From: an uncultured Clostridia bacterium
GTDB lineage: Bacteria; Bacillota; Clostridia; Oscillospirales; Oscillospiraceae
Reading direction: 5' to 3'
Length of the DNA stretch: 64,000 bases
Assembly: GCA_947383645.1 (NCBI GenBank)
Contig: CANDEH010000001.1
Coordinates: 1-64,000 of the forward strand
Shown here piece after piece: positions 1 to 7,534 of the stretch. Each line of letters opens with the position of its first letter. Position 1 is the first letter of the stretch. The position numbers were made by a program, and so were the translations under genes. The notes beneath the pieces were generated by a model that searched no databases, had not been told where the DNA came from, and saw only the letters and a program-made list of their open reading frames with translations.

Positions 1-205
1 TTCGCGTTAGATCAGCCCGCCGCAGCGACAGATTTCGGCCTGTGGCCGAAATCTGGTAGCCCCGGCAACGCAGTTGCTGGGGCTACCCAAGAGGGGGTTC
101 CTTTCGCGTTAAATCAACCCGCCCGCAGGCGACAAATTGGGACCTTTGGTCCCAATTTGCTTTCAGCCTGTCAAAAAAACCAACAGTTTTTTTGACAGGC
201 TGAAA
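1..205. repeat. Family 1 modular palindromic repeat, copy A (left end outside the window)
   Basis: This is a chain of hairpins that recurs at 19144, 21055 and 58554. Visible modules are the ACAGATTTCGG/CCGAAATCTG palindrome, the GTAGCCCCGGCAAC/GTTGCTGGGGCTAC palindrome, a GGTTCCTTTCGCGT motif, a CAAATTGGGACC/GGTCCCAATTTG palindrome, and a terminal hairpin at 161-205 whose arms read TTTCAGCCTGTCAAAAAAAC and its complement. It directly abuts the terminator of the neighbouring metallopeptidase gene. In the three complete copies the flanking terminator is duplicated on the other side; here that side lies outside the window. Confidence 0.85.
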
Positions 206-239
206 GATACTCCTCCGGCTGTGCCGGAGGAGTATCTTT
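203..239 (-). terminator. Intrinsic terminator of the blaI-M56/M23 operon
   Basis: A perfect 17-bp inverted repeat (AAAGATACTCCTCCGGC and its complement, 3-nt loop) starts 4 nt after the metallopeptidase stop codon. It overlaps the last bases of the family 1 repeat. Confidence 0.75.
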
Positions 240-242
240 GTT

Positions 243-1658
243 TCAGGAGAGTTCGGGGAGGAGAGGAAGGGGGTCGATGGGCTGGCCGTCCTGGCGGAGC
301 TCAAAGTGGAGGTGGGGGCCGGTGGCCATGCCGGTGCTGCCTACGGTGGCGATGGGGTCGCCCTGGGTGACGGCGTCGCCGGAGGAGACAGAGACGCTCT
401 GGCAGTGGGCGTAGAGGGTTTCGCAGCCGTTTTCATGGGCGAGGAGGACATAGTTGCCCAGGCTGGCGGTGAAGCCGGTGTCGGCTACCGTGCCGCTGAG
501 GACGGCGCAGATGGGGACGCCCCGGTCCGCGGAGAAGTCAAGGCCGCTGTGGAGGAGGGTGGCCTCCACCGGCTCCGCGTCCTCGTCGCCGTCGGGGTAG
601 GTGTAGACGGTGCGCTGGCTGAAGGGGGCGGAGAGCTGGGCGCCGGCCACCGGCAGGAGGAGGGATTCCGTATCCTGCGGGAGCGGCCGGGCCTCCCCCG
701 GGACGGGCGGGGCGGGCTCTGCGGTGTCCTCCGGGGCGGAGGTGGCAAAGGCGGTGGTGAGGCCGGCCACTAAGAGTGCCGCGCAGAGAAGGGCGGGGAG
801 GGAGATTTTTTTCAGATTTATCTTCATAATCGCGCTGATCCTTTCTTCGATGGGGCTCTGGGTGAAGTGACTGTGGAGAGGGTGGCTGCGCTGCTCTGCC
901 ATCTGGAGGAGAGCGCGGGCGTAGGCGGCGGGCTGGCCTATGCGCCGCACAGCCGCCTCGTCGCAGGAGAGTTCAAGGTCCCGGCCCGCCAGGAGGAACA
1001 GGGCCCAGGCCGCCGGGTTCCACCAGTGGAGGCAGAGGGCGGCGGCAAAGAGGGGCTTGGCCAGGTTGTCCAGATGGCGGATGTGGGCCTCCTCGTGGGC
1101 CAGGACGCAGCGGAGGGTCTCAGCGTCCTCCAGACCCTTGGGCAGCAGAATCACCGGGCGCAGAAGGCCGTAGCTCAGGGGGGTGGTGATCCGGTCGGAG
1201 CGGCGGAGGGCGATCCGGGGGTGCCGGGCGGCCCAGCGGAGGGCGCAGTCCTCCCGCGCCGGCAGGGCGTCGGCAAACCGGCGGCGCCAGCGGAGGGCGG
1301 CGGTCAGGAACCAGAGGGCCAGCAGAACTGTCCCCAGGGCCCAGAGGGCCTGCCAAACCGGGAGGGGGGCAGGGGCGGCCGCCGCGTCAATTCCGACCGT
1401 GGGGGCGGGGGATACCGGCGGCAGCAGGCGGACCGGGATGCCGGTTCCCGCCGCCTCCGGCTTCGGGCGCAGGGCGCGCAGCAGAACGCCGGCGCTGAGG
1501 GGGGAGGGGGGCGCGAAGGGCAGGAGAAAGCGCAGGGCCGCCGCCCACCATAAGAGGACAAAGGTCCGCCGGGGGAGATACCGGCCCAGCAGAAGGCGGA
1601 GAAGAATGATCACGGTTACCAGAGCCGCCCCGCTGAGGCCCCGCTCCAGGGGGCTCAT
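243..1658 (-). CDS. BlaR1-like M56 metallopeptidase fused to an M23 (LytM) peptidase domain
   Basis: A 471-aa membrane protein. The N-terminal part has hydrophobic segments near residues 8-28, 34-50 and 104-122 and a gluzincin motif HEEAH at 188-192, as in BlaR1/MecR1 peptidases that cleave their cognate repressor. A further hydrophobic segment at about 284-306 leads to an extracytoplasmic M23 domain with HSGLD (370-374) and HLHF (449-452), the zinc-binding pattern of LytM-type peptidoglycan endopeptidases. Classical BlaR1 has a penicillin-binding sensor at this position instead. The start overlaps the stop of the upstream BlaI gene (ATGA), so the two form a repressor/protease pair. I infer that the M23 domain either senses or acts on cell wall; either domain could have lost activity, although the metal ligands are visible. 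Confidence 0.85.
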   Translation of the reverse strand: MSPLERGLSGAALVTVIILLRLLLGRYLPRRTFVLLWWAAALRFLLPFAPPSPLSAGVLLRALRPKPEAAGTGIPVRLLPPVSPAPTVGIDAAAAPAPLPVWQALWALGTVLLALWFLTAALRWRRRFADALPAREDCALRWAARHPRIALRRSDRITTPLSYGLLRPVILLPKGLEDAETLRCVLAHEEAHIRHLDNLAKPLFAAALCLHWWNPAAWALFLLAGRDLELSCDEAAVRRIGQPAAYARALLQMAEQRSHPLHSHFTQSPIEERISAIMKINLKKISLPALLCAALLVAGLTTAFATSAPEDTAEPAPPVPGEARPLPQDTESLLLPVAGAQLSAPFSQRTVYTYPDGDEDAEPVEATLLHSGLDFSADRGVPICAVLSGTVADTGFTASLGNYVLLAHENGCETLYAHCQSVSVSSGDAVTQGDPIATVGSTGMATGPHLHFELRQDGQPIDPLPLLPELS

Positions 1659-2029
1659 AGCTGCCCCTCCCGCTCCGCCTGGGCGACGCGCTCCCTGAGC
1701 CGTCGGATCTGCTCCGGCGACAGCCGCCGGTTGTCCAGCAGGGCGGCGAAGAGCAGGTCGGGGGAGCCGTCAAAGAGCTTCCCCAAGAGCTCCTCCGCCT
1801 CCGCCGCCTGGACCTCCGACTTCGTCACCAGGGCGTGACAGAGGAACCCCGGCTCGCTGCGCCGGACGGCCCCCTTGGCCACGCACTTCTTGATTACCGT
1901 GTAGGTGGTGTTCACGTTCCACCCGGTCTCCTCCCGCAGGAGAGAGGCGATCTCCCGGGCGGTCCTGTCCCCCTGGGCCCACAGGACCTCCATCACCTTC
2001 AGCTCCGAGTCGAACAGCTTCACGGACAT
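1655..2029 (-). CDS. BlaI/MecI/CopY-family transcriptional repressor
   Basis: A 124-aa protein with a winged-helix N-terminus. The stretch around residues 8-70 (LKVMEVLWAQ... TARE... NTTYTVIKK) is the family DNA-binding signature, and a dimerization region follows. The ATG has a GGAGGG ribosome-binding site a few bases upstream. In this family, derepression follows cleavage by a membrane M56 peptidase, which is what the overlapping downstream gene encodes. Three operator-like sites lie directly upstream, so autoregulation is likely. The regulon beyond this operon cannot be read from the window. Confidence 0.93.
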   Translation of the reverse strand: MSVKLFDSELKVMEVLWAQGDRTAREIASLLREETGWNVNTTYTVIKKCVAKGAVRRSEPGFLCHALVTKSEVQAAEAEELLGKLFDGSPDLLFAALLDNRRLSPEQIRRLRERVAQAEREGQL

Positions 2030-2043
2030 GACAAACCCTCCAT

Positions 2044-2107
2044 ACTATTGCAATAGTGTGATTATACTACCACGATAGTATACGGTTGTCAATACTACTG
2101 CGATAGT
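2044..2107 (-). promoter_or_regulatory. blaI promoter with three ACTA-N6-TAGT operator sites
   Basis: Three 14-bp dyads lie at 2044-2057 (perfect palindrome ACTATTGCAATAGT), 2066-2079 (ACTACCACGATAGT) and 2094-2107 (ACTACTGCGATAGT). They match the TACTA/TAGTA half-sites known for BlaI-family repressors. A minus-strand -35 TTGACA (2087-2092) lies between two sites. A -10 fits either as TAGTAT at 17-bp spacing or as TATAAT (2061-2066) at 20 bp, so the operators cover the promoter. Confidence 0.85.
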
Positions 2108-2141
2108 TTGAGAGAAAAATTTTGCGGGGCCGGGGGACGGC

Positions 2142-2170
2142 TTGACTTTTTTGCCGGGGCGGGGTATACT
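2142..2170 (+). promoter_or_regulatory. Promoter of the flavin-type reductase gene
   Basis: TTGACT (2142-2147) and TATACT (2165-2170) are separated by exactly 17 bp. Transcription would start near 2177, which leaves a leader of about 135 nt before the ATG at 2313. Confidence 0.8.
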
Positions 2171-2176
2171 GGGTCC

Positions 2177-2294
2177 GTGGAAATAGCAGGCTGCCGCCTC
2201 CGGGGAGGTCGGCAGGGAATAGCCGCCGGGCTATCGCGTCTGATCCCGCTTCGTTAGGCCGTAGAAGGAGCGGGGGAGAGACGCTTATTTTTTT
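2177..2294 (+). promoter_or_regulatory. Structured 5' leader ending in an intrinsic-terminator-like hairpin
   Basis: Three consecutive hairpins can be drawn: 2191-2215 (CTGCCG/CGGCAG outer stem with a CCTCC/GGAGG inner stem), 2220-2233 (TAGCC/GGCTA), and 2236-2284. The third pairs GCGTCT with AGACGC and encloses a CCCGCT/AGCGGG stem, followed at once by TTATTTTTTT. A terminator located before the start codon and after other helices is the usual layout of a riboswitch or attenuator. I do not recognise a known riboswitch consensus here. Confidence 0.55.
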
Positions 2295-2312
2295 AGAAGA
2301 GAGGTATGCACT

Positions 2313-2810
2313 ATGTTTCGAGAGATGCGCAGAAAGCGCCAGCAGCTCAGCGGGGAGGAGACCGCCGCCATCCTCCGGCGGGGGAACCACGGGGTGCTGG
2401 CCCTGGCGGGGGACGAGGGGTACCCCTACGCCGTGCCGGTGAGCTACGTCTACGACGGTGAGCACATCTACATCCACGGGGCCAAAGCCGGCCACAAGAT
2501 CGACGCCGTCAGCCGGGAGGCCAAGGCGTCCCTCTGCGTGGTGGACCAGGACCAGATCATGCCGGAGGAGGACACCACCTTCTTCCGCAGCGCCATTGTC
2601 TTTGGCCGGATGGAGGTAGTGGAGGACGAGGGGGAGAAGCGCGCGGCCATTGAGAAGCTGTCGAAAAAGTACTCCCCGGACCACACGGAGGAGCGGCGGA
2701 ACGCGGCCATCGAGAAGGACTGGAAGCCCCTGTGCATGCTCCGCCTGACCGTCGAGCACATGACCGGCAAGGAGGCCATCGAGCTGGTCCGGGCCCGGGA
2801 GGGGAAGTAA
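2313..2810 (+). CDS. Pyridoxamine 5'-phosphate oxidase-like flavin-binding protein (NimA-type)
   Basis: A 165-aa protein of the FMN-binding split-barrel superfamily. Characteristic stretches are the early MRRKRQQL..EE..AIL start, GVLALAGDEGYPYAVPVSYVYDGEHIYIHGA (about 29-59) and the AKAGHKIDA segment. Members related to NimA can reduce nitroimidazoles or other small substrates with FMN, but this protein's substrate cannot be told from sequence. A GAGGT ribosome-binding site precedes the ATG. The gene stands alone with its own promoter and a leader that looks attenuated, and a hairpin follows 14 nt after its stop. Confidence 0.85.
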   Translation: MFREMRRKRQQLSGEETAAILRRGNHGVLALAGDEGYPYAVPVSYVYDGEHIYIHGAKAGHKIDAVSREAKASLCVVDQDQIMPEEDTTFFRSAIVFGRMEVVEDEGEKRAAIEKLSKKYSPDHTEERRNAAIEKDWKPLCMLRLTVEHMTGKEAIELVRAREGK

Positions 2811-2823
2811 AACGCGGGGACGT

Positions 2824-3068
2824 CACTTTTTCTTATAAGAAAAAGTAACCAAAAAGAATTTTTATGGATTTATCTTGGTGAATGCTTCGAGATAGTTAAA
2901 CAACCGGTCTGCGGTGAAACCACAGACCGGTTGTTATTGTATTGCGATAAAGCGGGACTTCCCGATGCAAACCAGGCTTCCGTTACCGTGCGGCAGACTT
3001 GAGCAATCACACGCCCCTCAGAGCGAACATAAAGTTCTTTTGGTTACTTTTCTTTCAAGAAAAGTAAC
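2824..3068. repeat. Intergenic region bounded by an inverted pair of stop-codon-associated hairpins
   Basis: The left copy (2824-2860) contains ACTTTTTCTTATAAGAAAAAGT followed by AACCAAAAAGAA. The right copy (3027-3068, inverted) contains ACTTTTCTTGAAAGAAAAGT with CCAAAAGAACTTTATG. Each starts within a few bases of the stop of a flanking gene (the reductase and pilT). A third copy follows dhaK at 17502. No gene is visible between them. Confidence 0.75.
2899..2935. terminator. Strong hairpin between the convergent reductase and pilT genes
   Basis: A 13-bp perfect stem (AACAACCGGTCTG and its complement) is extended inside by a GGT/ACC pairing. It lies between two convergent genes and is probably a bidirectional terminator, although the T-tracts are short. 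Confidence 0.5.
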
Positions 3069-4123
3069 TACATTCTCCGGCGCATCTGGTCGGGGTTGTC
3101 GGCGTACTCCAGGGCGGTTTCGGCGCTGATGAGGGCGGACTTGTACAGCGACAGGATGGACTGGTCCATGGTGACCATGCCCTCGGCGCCGCCGGCGGCA
3201 ATGGCGTTGTCGATCTGGTGGGTCTTGCCGTCCCGGATCAGGCTGCGGATGGCGCTGTTGACGTGCATGATCTCAAAGGCGGGGACCAGCTCCCCGTCCA
3301 CACCGGGGAGGAGCTGCTGGGAGACCACCGTGCGCAGCACCATGCCCAGCTGGGAGCGGATCTGCTCCTGCTGGGTGCTGGGGAAGGTGTCCACAATGCG
3401 GTCGATGGTGTTCACCGCCCCCTTGGTGTGGAGGGTGGCGATGAGCAGGTGCCCCGTCTCCGCGGCGGTCATGGCGGTGTGGATGGTCTCCCGGTCCCGC
3501 ATCTCCCCCAGGAGGATCACGTCCGGGGCCTGGCGCAGGCAGGAGCGGAGGGCGGAGAGGTAGTCCGCGGTGTCGATGGCGATCTCCCGCTGGCTGACGA
3601 TGCTCTTCACGTCCCGGTGGAGGTACTCAATGGGGTCCTCCAGGGTGATGATGTGGGCCTCCCGGGTGCGGTTGATGCGGTCGATGATGCAGGCCTGGGT
3701 GGTGGACTTGCCGCTGCCGGCGGTGCCGGTGACCAGCACCATGCCGTGGGTCAGCTCGCTGAGGGCCGCCACCTCCTTAGGGATGCGCAGGGACTCGCAG
3801 GTGGGGATGTCGAAGAGCACCACCCGCACCACCGCCGCCAGGGATCCACGCTGACGGTAGGCGTTCACACGGAACCGGGCCAGGCCGGGGACGGAGAAGG
3901 AGAAGTCGTCGTCCCCCTGGGCCAGATAGTGGTCCGGGGAGCGGCCCGCCAGCTCGTAGACGGACATGATGAGCTGCTCCGTCTCCCTGGGGAAGACGCG
4001 CTCGGCGCTGATGGGCACCATGCGCTTGTCCAATTTTTCGCAGACCGGACCGCCGGCCACGATGAACAGGTCCGACGCGCAGTCCACCACCACGCGCTTT
4101 AAGTATTCCATCAGTTCTGCCAT
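3068..4123 (-). CDS. PilT-like secretion/retraction ATPase of a type IV pilus-type system
   Basis: A 351-aa GspE/PilT-superfamily hexameric ATPase. It has Walker A GTAGSGKST (133-141), the Asp box LEDPIEY (161-167), Walker B LGEMRD (205-210) and the His box around LHTKGAVNTIDRIVD (231-245). Length and the absence of a long N-terminal extension fit PilT (retraction) rather than PilB (assembly), but with no PilB in the window it could be the only motor. It is the last gene of a minus-strand run with PilC-like and pilin-like genes, separated from them by a MITE and a heptamer tract. A stop-codon-associated hairpin directly follows. Confidence 0.88.
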   Translation of the reverse strand: MAELMEYLKRVVVDCASDLFIVAGGPVCEKLDKRMVPISAERVFPRETEQLIMSVYELAGRSPDHYLAQGDDDFSFSVPGLARFRVNAYRQRGSLAAVVRVVLFDIPTCESLRIPKEVAALSELTHGMVLVTGTAGSGKSTTQACIIDRINRTREAHIITLEDPIEYLHRDVKSIVSQREIAIDTADYLSALRSCLRQAPDVILLGEMRDRETIHTAMTAAETGHLLIATLHTKGAVNTIDRIVDTFPSTQQEQIRSQLGMVLRTVVSQQLLPGVDGELVPAFEIMHVNSAIRSLIRDGKTHQIDNAIAAGGAEGMVTMDQSILSLYKSALISAETALEYADNPDQMRRRM

Positions 4124-4143
4124 GAGAACCTCCTTGTTTTTTT

Positions 4144-4177
4144 GAGATAGGAGTTAGGAGATAGGAGATAGGAGTTG
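4144..4177. repeat. Heptanucleotide tandem tract (TAGGAGN)
   Basis: About four to five tandem units of GAGATAG/GAGTTAG type lie just upstream of pilT. Related tracts occur at 12212, 20995, 32234 and 55957, always in intergenic or gene-end positions. Confidence 0.8.
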
Positions 4178-4211
4178 TGGTGTCCAGCTTCGCTGGACAT
4201 GTTTTATCCTT

Positions 4212-4373
4212 AGAAGCTGTACCAATAGGTGAAACATACAGATTTGCGAGATAAAATTAGGGATAACAAGGCAAAAAATCGCAGAAATACTTGGTGTATT
4301 TCAAGATTTTTTAACGCAGTTAGCGGCAATTTTAGCCGCAAAGTTGTGTGTTGAGCCTATTGGTACAGCTTCT
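4212..4373. mobile_element. 162-bp MITE-like element with 18-bp perfect terminal inverted repeats
   Basis: The left end AGAAGCTGTACCAATAGG (4212-4229) is the exact complement of the right end (4356-4373). The interior is AT-rich, holds several small palindromes (AAATAC/GTATTT, GCGGC/GCCGC) and has no open frame worth calling. TA dinucleotides flank both ends. The right end abuts the TAA stop of the adjacent pilin-like gene. Fragments of the same element occur at 42779-42830 and 51090-51148. No transposase is encoded, so mobility would have to be in trans. Confidence 0.8.
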
Positions 4374-4819
4374 TACTCGATCACAACGATGTCGCCGTCC
4401 CAGAGGGTTAGGGAGTCGTCGTATTCCCAGTCGCCGGTGGGGACGGACTGCCAGCGGAGAATGGTGTAGCGGCCCCGGGCGTCCAGGGTGAGCTCCACCT
4501 GGAGCTCCTGGGTGTCCGAGAGGGGGACGGCGTAGCGGATGAGAGAGGCGCCCTCGGCGCCCTCGCCCTCGGTGCGGTCCACCTGGACGCCCTCGGGGAG
4601 CGCGGCGCCGGTGCGCAGGCAGGCTAAGATCTCCTGGGCCTTCGAGTCCGCCTGGTAGTAGTCCAGCACCGCCTGGGCGGAGGCGTCGGAGAGGCGGATG
4701 TCGGCCTGGACGGTGGTGAGGCTCAGAAGGGCGAACACCGTCAGGCAGAGGACGGCGAAGACCACCAGCAATGAGATGCCGCCTACCGCCGGGGGGGAGA
4801 AGCGGGATTTTTTATCCAC
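4373..4819 (-). CDS. Type IV pilin/pseudopilin-like membrane-anchored protein
   Basis: 148 aa with a single N-terminal hydrophobic helix (about 12-37, GGISLLVVFAVLCLTVFALL), a polar stretch and a small beta-rich C-terminus. The hydrophobic segment is preceded by Gly-Gly, which would suit a prepilin peptidase cleavage site, but the usual Glu at +5 is absent, as in some PilX-like minor pilins. It overlaps the next upstream gene by 8 nt, and the stop codon touches the MITE end. It has no recognised family name; the pilin-like assignment rests on N-terminal architecture and operon context. Confidence 0.65.
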   Translation of the reverse strand: MDKKSRFSPPAVGGISLLVVFAVLCLTVFALLSLTTVQADIRLSDASAQAVLDYYQADSKAQEILACLRTGAALPEGVQVDRTEGEGAEGASLIRYAVPLSDTQELQVELTLDARGRYTILRWQSVPTGDWEYDDSLTLWDGDIVVIE

Positions 4820-5261
4820 GACCGCTCACCTCCTCCTGCCAGGCTACGGAAAAGCGGGCCAGCTCCTCTCCCGTCTCGTCGTCCTGCACCCATATCTCGG
4901 CCTTTCCCAGACCGGGGAGATCCGTCTCCTGGCGGGTTACGCCCAGGGTGTAGCCGAAAGGGTATACGTTCTCGGAAGTGGGCTCGCTGCGCTTCCAGCC
5001 GGTTCCGTAGAAGATGGTCAGGGAGTCCTTGTCGTGGGACTGGGCCTCCAGCAGCGCCGCGGCCTCACGGAAGTCTCCGCCGGTGTTTTGGATGACCTCC
5101 GCCGCGCTCTGGGCCATCAGGAGGGCCCTATCCCGGTTCTCGCTCTGCCGGGATAGCTGGTCGGACTTCACGAAGGCCTGGAGACACAGGGCCGCCGCCA
5201 GGGCGAAGACCAGGAGCATCACCATCTGTTCCATCAGGACCAGGGGGGTCTTGCTTCTCAT
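4812..5261 (-). CDS. Prepilin-like protein with a conserved Glu in the N-terminal helix
   Basis: 149 aa. The N-terminus LVLMEQMVMLLVFALAAALC (about 7-26) resembles the class III signal FTLIE-hydrophobic pattern and keeps the Glu at +5. The residue expected at -1 is Pro/Thr rather than Gly, so processing would be atypical. The rest is soluble and probably extracytoplasmic. It overlaps both neighbours by 4-8 nt, so it is translated as part of the pilin-like gene run. A minor pilin role is an inference. Confidence 0.65.
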   Translation of the reverse strand: MRSKTPLVLMEQMVMLLVFALAAALCLQAFVKSDQLSRQSENRDRALLMAQSAAEVIQNTGGDFREAAALLEAQSHDKDSLTIFYGTGWKRSEPTSENVYPFGYTLGVTRQETDLPGLGKAEIWVQDDETGEELARFSVAWQEEVSGRG

Positions 5262-5740
5262 GATGCCGCCCCCTCTCCGCTGCGCAGGGAAAGCCGGACG
5301 GTGTCCGTGCCCTCCCGGCCGTAGATGGTGGCGGTGAGGAGGTTGTCGGATATGCTGGCGGTGAGGCTGTCGGCGGCCAGGACCTTCTCCCCGTCCTGGG
5401 GCTCCAGACCCGCGTCCTCGGCGCAGTAGAGCTCCATCAGGTAGCCGTCGTGGCAGTAGACCCAGGTGACGAAGGGGCCCTCCCCCTCCCGGAGGAGGAG
5501 GGCGTCGGCGTCGCCGAAGGCGGTGACGTCAATGCCGCCCAGGGTGTCGGACTGACGGATCCGGGTGGCGATATACTGCGCGGCGGTGCGCCGGTCGTAG
5601 GCGGCCCGGTCCCGCTCCGTCAGGCGGCGGTAGGCGTCGGCCCCGGTGAGGAGTACCGACAGCACGCAGACGGCGAACACGCCGAACAGCAGCAGGCCCA
5701 CCAGACCGTCGGTATGGTGTTGCAGAGATTTTCTTCTCAT
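5258..5740 (-). CDS. Pilin-like protein, resembles DUF4860
   Basis: 160 aa. I chose the ATG at 5740 (MRRKSLQHHTDGL...), because the longer frame upstream is translation of the neighbouring gene in another frame. It has a short basic N-terminus, a Gly before a hydrophobic helix (about 12-35, LVGLLLFGVFAVCVLSVLL), then a soluble domain with a YIATRIRQSD segment. The sequence resembles the DUF4860 family found beside Clostridia pilus-like loci. The start overlaps the upstream gene by 4 nt (ATGA). Confidence 0.65.
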   Translation of the reverse strand: MRRKSLQHHTDGLVGLLLFGVFAVCVLSVLLTGADAYRRLTERDRAAYDRRTAAQYIATRIRQSDTLGGIDVTAFGDADALLLREGEGPFVTWVYCHDGYLMELYCAEDAGLEPQDGEKVLAADSLTASISDNLLTATIYGREGTDTVRLSLRSGEGAAS

Positions 5741-6060
5741 GGCTCGTTCTCCAGCACGGTGATGTCCGGCATCCGGTTCTCGGCGAACACCGAGTAGCGC
5801 ACGGTGTAGCGGTCCTGATCGATCTGGACGCCGTAGTGCTCCTGTAAATAGTCCACGGTGGGGGGGTAGACCCCCTCGGCGGCATAGCAGGCCACGCAGC
5901 CCCGGCGGAGGGTCTCCTCCAGCTGGCGCATGTCCTCCTCCGCCCGTCCGTCGCTGAGGCTGTTCAGGGCCGCGGCGAAGCACAGCAGGGCCGCCGCCGC
6001 GATCACCGGCAGCAGCAGTCCCCGGAGCAGGGCGGGCCAGCCGCTTCTCTTCCTTCTCAT
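5737..6060 (-). CDS. Short pilin-like protein
   Basis: 107 aa. A basic N-terminus and one hydrophobic helix (about 12-33) are followed by a segment RRGCVACYAAEGVYPPTVDYLQEHYGV. That segment resembles the region of type II/IV pilins where a small pilin carries an AxxGxYP motif. It lies 4 nt after the PilC-like gene and overlaps the next gene by 4 nt. It may be the major subunit of this small system, but nothing in the sequence proves that. Confidence 0.6.
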   Translation of the reverse strand: MRRKRSGWPALLRGLLLPVIAAAALLCFAAALNSLSDGRAEEDMRQLEETLRRGCVACYAAEGVYPPTVDYLQEHYGVQIDQDRYTVRYSVFAENRMPDITVLENEP

Positions 6061-6064
6061 AGGC

Positions 6065-7102
6065 TCACCCGATGGCCGACATGATGTGCATCAGGGGCAG
6101 CATCACCGACAGCAGAATCAGTCCCACCAGCACCGAGCACACCAGCACCAGCGCCGGCTCCACCCGGCCCACCAGGTCGTCCAGGGCGGCCTCCCCCTCC
6201 TCGGTGAGGTCCCCGGCGATCTTGGCCATGGCCAGATCGCCGCTGCCGCTGCGCTGGCCCAGCTCCAGCAGGCGGATCTGGGCGGGGGGCAGGAGATCGC
6301 TGTTCTTCAGCGCCGCGCCGAGGGGCTCGCCCTGCTCCAGGTGGCTCTGGCAGCTCTCACAGCGCCGTCTGGCGGCGGGGACGTCCTCCAGAAGGCCGGC
6401 GGACAGCTCAATGGCCTCCTCGGCGGGGAGGCCGCTGGCCATCCCCATGGACAGAGCGTGGGCCAGACGGGCGGTGTTCAGCTTTTTGGCCACGCCCCGG
6501 TCCCCGTGCCCCCTGCGCCAGAGGGAGAGGACCCCGGCGCGGAAGCCGGAAGAGACGGCGAAGAGCAGCACGAAAAAGGCCGCCAAGGCCAGAACGGCCC
6601 AGATCACCGGCATGGCCTGGTCCAGCCAGTAGCCGACGGTGAGGAGGCTTGCCGCTATGCCGGTAAGACGGCCGCCCAGGGAGGCATAGACGTCGTCGAA
6701 GATGGGCAGGACCTTTACCAGCAGCACCGCGATGACCACCAGCATCAGCCCCAGCATCACCGCCGGGTAGAGCAGAGCGCTGCGGACGCGGCGGTTCAGA
6801 CGCACCCGGTTCTCGTAGTAGGCCGCCAGGGCGCTGAGGGCCTCCTCGGTTTTGCCGGTGTGCTCGCCCACCTCCACCAGGCCGCAGACGTAGGCGGGGA
6901 AGCGCCCCGACTGGCGCAGAGCCTGGGAGAGGGGGAGGCCGTCGTCCACCTGGCGGGCCATGTTTCCGAGAAAGTCCCGGTATTTCTTGTCGCTCTCCTC
7001 CGAGAGCAGGGCCAGCGCGTCCCCCGCGCCCACGCCGGCGTGGAACAGCAGGGAGAGCTCTAAGCACAGAGAGGAGATCTCTTCGTTGGACAGCAGTTTC
7101 AT
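6065..7102 (-). CDS. Type II secretion system F / PilC-family inner-membrane platform protein
   Basis: 345 aa with two repeated T2SSF domains. The first (about 10-130) contains ALALLSEES..G..VDDGLPLSQAL and GLVEVGEHTGK; the second (about 205-325) contains the parallel LLELGQRSGSGDLA. Hydrophobic segments lie near 110-135, 165-190 and 320-342. The protein would anchor the ATPase to the membrane and organise pilin assembly. It is the first gene of the run. There is no prepilin peptidase, PilB, PilM, PilN or PilO beside it in this window. Confidence 0.88.
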   Translation of the reverse strand: MKLLSNEEISSLCLELSLLFHAGVGAGDALALLSEESDKKYRDFLGNMARQVDDGLPLSQALRQSGRFPAYVCGLVEVGEHTGKTEEALSALAAYYENRVRLNRRVRSALLYPAVMLGLMLVVIAVLLVKVLPIFDDVYASLGGRLTGIAASLLTVGYWLDQAMPVIWAVLALAAFFVLLFAVSSGFRAGVLSLWRRGHGDRGVAKKLNTARLAHALSMGMASGLPAEEAIELSAGLLEDVPAARRRCESCQSHLEQGEPLGAALKNSDLLPPAQIRLLELGQRSGSGDLAMAKIAGDLTEEGEAALDDLVGRVEPALVLVCSVLVGLILLSVMLPLMHIMSAIG

Positions 7103-7416
7103 GGGCAGCTCCGTTTCTATGTCGTAGTCAAAAAAGAGGCCGGAGTGGGAACACGGCCTGTGTCATCTCATATTATACCGTATCTTCCCAAAATCGCAAG
7201 TGTAATCTTGCGGCGGCGGGGAAATGCTTCCGCGCGGCGGCGCGGCTTTGCCGGCGCTTCCGGAGGACCGGGAATTTCCGCAGGCGATCCGGTACGGGGA
7301 GCGGCTCCGGATTTGTCGCGGAGGTTCTGCCGGCGGCCGCAGAGAGACCGGCGGAGGGCAGGGAAATTCCCGGCAGGGATGTTGTAGGATGACACAAAAA
7401 CGGGAGGCCCGGTTTG

Positions 7417-7445
7417 TTGACTTTTGCCGATTATTATTGTATACT
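7417..7445 (+). promoter_or_regulatory. Promoter of the LOR/rarA gene group
   Basis: TTGACT (7417-7422) and TATACT (7440-7445) are spaced by 17 bp, about 90 nt upstream of the next start codon. The remainder of the 7103-7534 gap is GC-rich, and I see no gene in it. Confidence 0.75.
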
Positions 7446-7534
7446 GCTAAATAATTTTCATTCCTGACGCGCAGGATGGAAAAAGTGTGCTACAATACTG
7501 GGAGGCAAGATGCCAATAAGGAGATGACCAACCT

